Of a stretch of DNA of 64,000 nucleotides, positions 58,622 to 64,000 are shown piece after piece. The position numbers and the translations under genes were made by a program. Source of the stretch: an uncultured Eubacteriales bacterium. GTDB lineage: Bacteria > Bacillota > Clostridia > Christensenellales > Aristaeellaceae. Within the stretch, counting starts at the first letter, position 1. Each line of letters opens with the position of its first letter. The stretch spans positions 1-64,000 of the forward strand of contig ONRC01000003.1 of the NCBI GenBank assembly GCA_900320085.1, in the 5' to 3' direction. The notes beneath the pieces are model-generated. The model searched no databases. It was not told where the DNA came from and was given only the letters and a program-made list of their open reading frames with translations.

Positions 58622-59965
58622 TTATTTTCCCGCCACGGCGATTTCGCCCACGTCCACGGAGGGACTGCCGATGGGGCTGCCGGGGAAGGTGAGGTCGCTG
58701 CCCACGGCGCGGATGTTTTTGAGCAGCTGGTAGAAGTTGCCCGCCACGGTGATCTGCTCCACGGGCTGATCCTTCTTGCCGTCCTTCACGGTGTAGCCCT
58801 GGGCGATCAGGGAGAAGTCGCCGCTGATGGGGTTCGCGCCCGCGTGCAGGCCGCTGACCTCGGTGATCACCAGGCCGTCGCCCATATCGGCGAGCAGCTC
58901 CGCCTGGGTCTTTTTGCCGGGCTTTAAGTAGAAGTTGCTGGGGCTCACGTTCACGGCCCCGGCGTAGCCCGCTTTCGCCGCGTTGCCGGTGGTTTTGACC
59001 CCGGCCTTCCGGGCGGTTTTCAGGTTGTGCAGCAGGGTGGTCAGCCTGCCGTTTTCGATCACGGCTTTCGTAAAGGTGGCCACGCCTTCGGCGTCAAAGG
59101 GCTGGCTGGCCAGGCCGCCGGGCAGCAGCGGGTCGTCCATGAGGGTGACGATTTCGGAAGCGATCATTTCGCCTTCCTTGCCCGCCAGCAGGCTCAGGCC
59201 CTTCTGGGCGCTTTCGGCGGAGAACACGCCCGCGAACACGCCCAGCAGATCGGGCATGCACTTGGCGTCGATGATTGCCCGGTAGGTGCCGCTGGGCACG
59301 GGGGCGGCGTGGAGCATGAACAGCGCTTCGTCCACCGCTTCCTTGTCGATTTCGTCGGCGTTCAGATCGTCAAAATTCCGCGTTACCTTGAAGCCGCTGC
59401 CCGTGGACACGCGCTCGCCCTCCTTGGCGGTGGCGCTGACGTAGCACACGGCCATGTTGTCCCGGGCGGACAGGTTCAGGCCATAGGAGTTCACGATGCG
59501 GGTCGCGCCGCTGCTGGTGGAGATCATGTTGTAATTCAGCGCGGTGATACGCCCGTCCATCGCCAGGGCTTTCTTTTCGATGTCCTGGATCAATTGCAGC
59601 TTCTTCTGTTCCGGCACTTCGTCCAGGGAGGCGTTGTAGTTGTCGATCTGCGGATATTCCTTGTCGCCCTGGTAGATTTCCTGTACGTCATCATCCTCAG
59701 TCAGCTCGGCGCTTTCCTTGACGGCCTGCACCAGCTGGGCCACCGCTTCTTCATCGAAGGCTTCGGTGGCGGCGTAGCCCATCTTGCCGTTGTACAGCCC
59801 GCGGAGGCTTAGGCCCCTCGTCGCGTGCACGGTGTAGTTGGCGATTTCGCCCTTCACGCACATGGCGCGGAAGCTGTCACCGGAGGAAAGGTAGATTTCG
59901 GCGGCTTCAATGCCCTGCTTTTTGGCTTCGTCCAACAGCGCTTGAATGAATTGTTCGATAGTCAT
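58622..59965 (-). CDS. pmbA: PmbA/TldE-like partner of the TldD peptidase
   Basis: A 447-residue TldE (PmbA) subunit, the non-catalytic partner that forms a peptide-degrading heterodimer with TldD. It shares the TldD fold (N-terminal MTIEQFIQALLDEAKKQGIEAAEIYLSSG, central NLSARDNMAVCYVSATAKEG, C-terminal GDGLVITEVSGLHAGANPISGDFSL in parts) but lacks the HExxxH zinc motif. It follows tldD by 18 bp. The complex processes small modified peptides such as microcins in enterics. Confidence 0.92.
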   Translation of the reverse strand: MTIEQFIQALLDEAKKQGIEAAEIYLSSGDSFRAMCVKGEIANYTVHATRGLSLRGLYNGKMGYAATEAFDEEAVAQLVQAVKESAELTEDDDVQEIYQGDKEYPQIDNYNASLDEVPEQKKLQLIQDIEKKALAMDGRITALNYNMISTSSGATRIVNSYGLNLSARDNMAVCYVSATAKEGERVSTGSGFKVTRNFDDLNADEIDKEAVDEALFMLHAAPVPSGTYRAIIDAKCMPDLLGVFAGVFSAESAQKGLSLLAGKEGEMIASEIVTLMDDPLLPGGLASQPFDAEGVATFTKAVIENGRLTTLLHNLKTARKAGVKTTGNAAKAGYAGAVNVSPSNFYLKPGKKTQAELLADMGDGLVITEVSGLHAGANPISGDFSLIAQGYTVKDGKKDQPVEQITVAGNFYQLLKNIRAVGSDLTFPGSPIGSPSVDVGEIAVAGK

Positions 59966-59983
59966 GGTTCTTTCCTCCCTTCC

Positions 59984-61363
59984 TTATCGTCCGCCCACGG
60001 TGAGCTCGCTCACGCGGATCATGGGCTGGCCCACGTTGGTGGGGATGCTGCCGCTGATGGAGCCGCACATACCCTGGGCCATCTGCATGTCCTTGCCCAC
60101 CCGGTCGATCTTGAGCAGGATCTCGCTGCCCCGGCCGATCAGGCTGGCGCCGCGCACGGGATGGGCGATCTTGCCATCCTTGACGAGATACCCTTCGTCC
60201 ACGGCGAAGTTGAATTTGCCGGTGGTGGGCTCCACGCTGCCGCCGCCCATTTTCCTGGCGTACAGGCCGTCGCCCATGGTGGCGATGATTTCGTCGTTGT
60301 CGTCGTTTCCGGCGGCGATGTAGGTGTTGCGCATGCGGGAGGTGGGGGCGAACATGTAGCCCTGACGCCGTCCGCTGCCGGTGATGGGCATGTTCATGCG
60401 GCGGGCGTTCAGCTTGTCGATCATGTAGTTTTTGAGAATCCCGTTTTCGATCAGCACCAGCTTGGTGGTGGGGGTGCCCTCGTCGTCAATGTTCAGGCTG
60501 CCCCATTCGTTGGGGATGGTGCCGTCGTCAACGGCGGTCACGCAGTCTGCCGCCACCTTCTGGCCCAGCTTCCCGCACATTTCGCTGTTGCCGATGGCAA
60601 CCGACGTGGCCTCCAGGGAATGGCCGCAGGCTTCGTGGAAGATGACGCCGCCAAAGCCGTTGTCGATCACCACGGGCATCACGCCCGCCGGACACACCGG
60701 GGCGTGGAGCATGGTGCGGGCCTGCTGGGCCGCTTCCTTCGCCATGGCTTCCGGGTCGATCTTTGAATTGAAGATTTCAAAGCCCTGCATCCCGCCGGGG
60801 GAGACGTGGCCCGTCTGGTTTTCCGTGCCGTTGGAAGCAATGGCGTTGATATACATACGGGTATACACGCGGGTGTCGGTGGTGAACAGGCCTTCGCTGT
60901 TGGCGATCCAAACCCGCTGCACGCTGTCCATATAGCCGATACTGCTCTGCGTGATTTCGGGTTCTTCCTTGAGCACGGCCTGGGCTTCCTTCATCTTGGC
61001 CACCTTGCGGGCGGCCTGAACGGCCTCGGGCATTTCCTGGATGAAATGGATGTTAGGCACGTCGCTCCACACCAGGTCCTTGGCGGTGTAGAACTCTTTA
61101 CCCTGGATGGCGGACGCCGCGCGCCGGGCGCAGTCCATCAGGCCCTTTTCGGATGTGTCATTGGTGTACACATACACGCCCTGGAAACCGCTGAACACGC
61201 GCACGCCCGCGCCGTGCAGACGGCGGCTGTTCACGCTCTCCACCTTGCCGGAGAGCATGGAGATGTTGTTGTTCTTGCGGTCCTCCAAAAAAATTTCGGC
61301 AAAGTCGCCGCCCGTTTTCAGGGCTTCGGCAATGACCGCCTGGGCAACGTTTTGGTTGAGCAT
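59984..61363 (-). CDS. tldD: TldD family metalloprotease
   Basis: A 459-residue TldD. The zinc-binding HExxxH is visible in GGVIFHEACGHSLEATSV (about 230-247). The family N-terminus AGVRVFSGFQGVYVYTND and the C-terminal PGKF-like region PTTGKFNFAVDEGYLVKDGK are intact. Acts with PmbA. First gene of the pair. AAGAGGAGG precedes the ATG. No obvious peptide-precursor gene is adjacent. Confidence 0.93.
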   Translation of the reverse strand: MLNQNVAQAVIAEALKTGGDFAEIFLEDRKNNNISMLSGKVESVNSRRLHGAGVRVFSGFQGVYVYTNDTSEKGLMDCARRAASAIQGKEFYTAKDLVWSDVPNIHFIQEMPEAVQAARKVAKMKEAQAVLKEEPEITQSSIGYMDSVQRVWIANSEGLFTTDTRVYTRMYINAIASNGTENQTGHVSPGGMQGFEIFNSKIDPEAMAKEAAQQARTMLHAPVCPAGVMPVVIDNGFGGVIFHEACGHSLEATSVAIGNSEMCGKLGQKVAADCVTAVDDGTIPNEWGSLNIDDEGTPTTKLVLIENGILKNYMIDKLNARRMNMPITGSGRRQGYMFAPTSRMRNTYIAAGNDDNDEIIATMGDGLYARKMGGGSVEPTTGKFNFAVDEGYLVKDGKIAHPVRGASLIGRGSEILLKIDRVGKDMQMAQGMCGSISGSIPTNVGQPMIRVSELTVGGR

Positions 61364-61467
61364 AATGACCTCCTCTTGCAGTGGTTTGATTCGATGCTTT
61401 GGGGAAACATTTGGATACTTTCAGTCTGAATGAGGGGTTAGGGAAATGGGGTAAGTCAACCCCAACC

Positions 61468-61597
61468 TGTCATCCCGACCGAAGCGAAGCGGAGTGGAGG
61501 GACCTGAGAGTTGGGTATCATGTTGCTTGGTGGAGTGCGTTTCTCAAAGGTCCCTCGACTACGCCTCACCTCTTGTTCGGCTTCGCTCGGGATGACA
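61468..61597. repeat. TGTCATCCCGA inverted-repeat element (R4), second copy
   Basis: The left end TGTCATCCCGACCGAAGC (from 61468) is matched by an inverted right end GCTTCGCTCGGGATGACA (to 61597) with one mismatch. The 130-bp unit resembles 16437-16540 and lies between the GH5 gene end and tldD start. The remaining part of 61364-61692 holds only an R5 arm. Confidence 0.65.
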
Positions 61598-61639
61598 ATG
61601 TAAGCTGATGAAAAAATGTTCGTCCTTGGATTTCAAAGC

Positions 61640-61685
61640 ATACAGTATAAAAACTGTACTCTGCACTCTGATCTCTGTACTCTCT
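61640..61685. repeat. Single arm of the R5 repeat after the GH5 gene
   Basis: AACTGTACTCTGCACTCTGA and the following CTCTGTACTCTC match the right arm of the R5 palindromes at 7738 and 51593. Confidence 0.5.
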
Positions 61686-61692
61686 TTTCTTC

Positions 61693-62889
61693 TCAGTCCG
61701 CTTCCGGCAACTTTTCATACCCGGCGTAGCGCATCATGGCGTCCACGACCTGCTGGTGAGGGAAGGTGCAGGTCTTGCGGTCCAGCAGGCCGAAGCGTTC
61801 GCCATTGCCGGAAAACACGTTGTTGTCCCACCAGAACACGGGCAGGTTGCGGGCGCCGGCGGTGGCGGCGTAGAAGGCTGTCCAGTCCACGCGATCCTGC
61901 ACGTTGTCGCCCTTCACCATCGCGCCGAACTCGCCGATGATGACGGGAATGCCGTTGGTGATGTAGCGGTCATACAGCTCGTTCATGAAAGACACGATTT
62001 CCTGCTTCTGCGTCTGGGTGCCGAAGGTGGAAACGCCGGGCATTTCCAGCGCGAAGGAATAAGGCGTGTAGGCGTGGACGGACACGATGAGCCGGTTGTC
62101 GGCGGTGTCCTTGGGCAGGGTGAAGTAATCGTTCAGGACGCAGGTGGGCGAGGCGTCATAGCCCGGCACCATCAGGTAGCGGGTGGCGTTGCTGCCGCCG
62201 GAGGCGCGCACGGTGTCCACAAAGAGCTGGTTCAGCTCGTTCAGCACTTTCGCGGAATCCAGGCAGTCCTGATTGTTGGCGTCGAACCACCATTCGTTGG
62301 CGTGGTTCACCATGCGGGGCTCGTTCATGGATTCCAGGATCAGATGGTCGTCGTAGTCCCGGAAGCGGGCGGCCAGCTGGGTCCAGATGGTTTCGATGTA
62401 GCGGGCGGATTCATCCTTGTGGGCGGGGGTGGGCAGGAACTGGTCCTCGTCGTGGTGGATGTTGAGGATCACGTACATGCCGCGGCTGTAAGCCCAATCC
62501 ACCACCTCCTGCACGCGGTTCAGCCATTTTTCGCTGATCTGGTAGTTTTCGTCCACATGGTCATGCCAGGAGGCGGGCACGCGGATGGCGGTAAAGCCCG
62601 CGTTTTGCAGGGCTTCGATCATGCGTTCCTCGGTCCTGATGCCGACCCAGGAGGTTTCCACCGTCATTTCATCGGCGTTTTTGTTCCAGCCTCCCTTGAT
62701 GGCGTCGAAGGTGTTGCCCAGGTTCCAGCCCACGCCGACCTGCTTGAGGAAGGCCATGGCCTCGTTATCCGGGATGGGGCGGCGCTTGATGTCCAGGTCA
62801 GGCACCTGCGCACTTTCCGCTTGAGCGCAGGCGGTAAACAAAGACAACAGGACGCACAGGATCATGAACAGACTGATTCCTTTCTTCAT
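61693..62889 (-). CDS. GH5 family cellulase / beta-glucanase, secreted
   Basis: A 398-residue glycoside hydrolase family 5 enzyme. Signal peptide about 1-27 (MKKGISLFMILCVLLSLFTAC); the Cys after LFTA may be a lipobox, which would anchor it at the surface. Barrel motifs: VGVGWNLGNTFDA, TAIRVPASWHDH, acid/base Glu in ESMNEPRM (about 155-162) and nucleophile Glu in VIIGEFGAM (about 295-303), plus FWWDNN. This fits subfamily 2/4-type endoglucanases; xyloglucan or mannan activity cannot be excluded. ATG follows AGGAGGAGCTCCCT. It lies 20 bp after the phosphohexomutase gene. Confidence 0.9.
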   Translation of the reverse strand: MKKGISLFMILCVLLSLFTACAQAESAQVPDLDIKRRPIPDNEAMAFLKQVGVGWNLGNTFDAIKGGWNKNADEMTVETSWVGIRTEERMIEALQNAGFTAIRVPASWHDHVDENYQISEKWLNRVQEVVDWAYSRGMYVILNIHHDEDQFLPTPAHKDESARYIETIWTQLAARFRDYDDHLILESMNEPRMVNHANEWWFDANNQDCLDSAKVLNELNQLFVDTVRASGGSNATRYLMVPGYDASPTCVLNDYFTLPKDTADNRLIVSVHAYTPYSFALEMPGVSTFGTQTQKQEIVSFMNELYDRYITNGIPVIIGEFGAMVKGDNVQDRVDWTAFYAATAGARNLPVFWWDNNVFSGNGERFGLLDRKTCTFPHQQVVDAMMRYAGYEKLPEAD

Positions 62890-62909
62890 AGGGAGCTCCT
62901 CCTTTTTGA

Positions 62910-64000
62910 TCACTTCATATACTGCGCCAGCGCTTCAGCCAGCGTTTTTTCCTGTTTTTCGGCGGCCGCCCGGTCGGGGGCGGAGATGGACAGATAGATT
63001 TTCAGCTTGGGTTCCGTGCCGGAGGGACGCACCACCACGGACGCGCCGCCGCTGAGATAGAATTTCAGCACGTCGGAGGGCGGCAGGCCGTCCAGGCCGG
63101 GGGCGTAGTCCAGCGCCTTTTCGATGGTTCTTCCGCCGATTTCCTTTAAACCGCTCCGGAAGGACTGCATGATGCCCTGCATCTTGTCAAAGCCCGCCGC
63201 GCCTTCAAAGGCGAAGGAATGGAGGGTATTCAGGCAGTAGCCGTATTCCGCGTAAAGCTGCTTGAGCTTTTGCAGCAGGCTGACGCCATGCTGCTTGTGC
63301 CAGGCGAACATTTCGCAGATCAGGAAGGCCGCGTCCACGGCGTCCTTGTCCCGCACATAGGTGCCGGACAGGTAGCCGTAGCTTTCCTCAAAGCCGAAGA
63401 TGTAGCGCTCCGGGTGGCCCTCCGCTTCCAGGCGGCCGATGGTTTCGCCGATGAACTTGAAGCCCGTCAGCACGTTACGGGTTTCCACGCCGAAGTGGGC
63501 GGCGATTTTTTCGCCCATGTCGGTGGTCACGATGGTCTTGACCAACACCGGGTTTTCAGGCATTCTGCCCAGGGCCAGGCGGCGGTGGCAGATATAGTCC
63601 AACAGCAGCATGCCGGTCTCATTACCGGTCAGCAGCTCATATTCGCCCTGGGCGTTTTTCACCGCGATGCCGCAGCGGTCGCAGTCCGGGTCGGTGGCCA
63701 GCAGCAGATCGGCGTTCAGTTTGGCGGCGGTTTGCAAGCCCAGCTCCATGGCTTCCCGGATCTCGGGATTGGGGTAAGGGCAGGTGGGGAAATGGCCGTC
63801 GGGCTGCTCCTGCTCCTTGACCACCGTCACGTTGGTGTAGCCGCTTTCCCGCAGGGTGCGCAGGACGGGCTTTAAGCCAGTGCCGTTGAGCGGGGAATAC
63901 ACGATCGCCACGTTCTTGTCGATTTGTTCCTCCCCCAGTAGGGACTGCTTTTTCACTTCCTCCACGAAGTCCGTGTACACCTGGTCGGGAATATAGCTGA
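62910..64000 (-). CDS. Phosphoglucomutase/phosphomannomutase family, 5' end cut by the window
   Basis: The C-terminal ~362 residues of an alpha-D-phosphohexomutase; the frame is open to the right edge, so the start and the phosphoserine loop of domain 1 lie outside. Visible: metal loop DPDCDRCG (DPDxDR), a GFKFIGE segment, sugar-binding GFEESYGYL and the phosphate-binding RPSGTEPKLKIY of domain 4. The GFEESYG and NPEIREAMEL patterns fit the PgcA-type (~570-residue) phosphoglucomutase of Firmicutes, linking glucose 1-phosphate and 6-phosphate. Precedes the GH5 gene by 20 bp in the same orientation. Confidence 0.92.
   Translation of the reverse strand, partial: SYIPDQVYTDFVEEVKKQSLLGEEQIDKNVAIVYSPLNGTGLKPVLRTLRESGYTNVTVVKEQEQPDGHFPTCPYPNPEIREAMELGLQTAAKLNADLLLATDPDCDRCGIAVKNAQGEYELLTGNETGMLLLDYICHRRLALGRMPENPVLVKTIVTTDMGEKIAAHFGVETRNVLTGFKFIGETIGRLEAEGHPERYIFGFEESYGYLSGTYVRDKDAVDAAFLICEMFAWHKQHGVSLLQKLKQLYAEYGYCLNTLHSFAFEGAAGFDKMQGIMQSFRSGLKEIGGRTIEKALDYAPGLDGLPPSDVLKFYLSGGASVVVRPSGTEPKLKIYLSISAPDRAAAEKQEKTLAEALAQYMK

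Noticed and set aside
62910-63980. Start of the phosphohexomutase at an internal GTG near 63980
   Set aside because: The frame stays open to the window edge and domain 1 would be missing, so the gene is truncated by the window, not short.

Overview
This window is 64 kb of a GC-rich chromosome, most likely from an anaerobic Clostridia-type Firmicute of a gut or rumen. The evidence is the Gram-positive division set (SepF, YggS, YggT, DivIVA), a CIRCE-controlled groESL operon, a T-box leader on metG, long-form HPF, tandem VanW-domain proteins, an SPOCS/LysM spore-coat-type protein, FeoAB, and several plant-sugar enzymes (GH27, GH5, amylosucrase). The genus cannot be fixed from the sequence. A Christensenellales-like lineage is only a guess. 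No rRNA, tRNA, CRISPR array, prophage or transposase gene was seen.

Layout. 0.25-4.1 kb: metF, a separate MetH reactivation domain and a truncated metH (methionine/C1 metabolism). 4.1-8 kb: hairpin repeat A, an unknown gene plus a GH27 alpha-galactosidase, and miaA. 8-10.6 kb: a polar amino acid ABC transporter. 10.6-16.2 kb: hairpin repeat B, then a minus-strand cluster of an HlyD-like protein, yggS, sepF, yggT, divIVA and tatD. 16.5-24.6 kb: a sirtuin, the shared sugar-ABC ATPase MsmK, feoAB, hpf, an iron-type alcohol dehydrogenase, tcdA and a YjbR-DUF3795 fusion. 24.6-33.4 kb: amylosucrase plus fructokinase, divergent from an AraC regulator with a ChvE/MmsA/MmsB-type sugar ABC operon. 33.5-41.8 kb: spore-coat-like protein, PutP, an AAA-CYTH protein, Pcp, MarR, GNAT, and a thioredoxin / TrxB-like / glutathione peroxidase cluster. 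42-49.4 kb: amidotransferase, phosphoesterase and endonuclease IV-like operon, groESL, then a MutY-GNAT fusion with ACT and nitrilase genes. 49.4-55.5 kb: metG with a T-box, queT with a preQ1-like leader, small proteins, and two VanW-SH3 proteins. 55.7-64 kb: ychF, phd-doc, a NYN-LOTUS protein, the TldD/PmbA pair, a GH5 cellulase and the 3' part of a phosphohexomutase gene cut by the window edge.

The most unusual content is non-coding. At least seven families of intergenic imperfect palindromes recur. The largest is a 460-495 bp string of hairpins present as copies A and B and a partial copy C. Several of its helices differ in sequence between copies but remain base-paired, including a 29-bp perfect stem and the terminal inverted repeats. 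Other palindromes lie inside transcribed leaders: one inside the metG T-box between its 5' domain and antiterminator, another in the miaA and metG 5' UTRs, and another between groES and groEL. In one family the same outer hairpin occurs both empty and with an inner module.

Functionally, the window joins carbohydrate capture and breakdown (GH27, GH5, sucrose module, sugar ABC transporter, MsmK, phosphohexomutase) with core housekeeping, peroxide defence and division. Promoters listed were placed by eye as close matches to sigma-A -35/-10 boxes at 16-17 bp spacing. Functional calls rest on motifs read directly from the translations.
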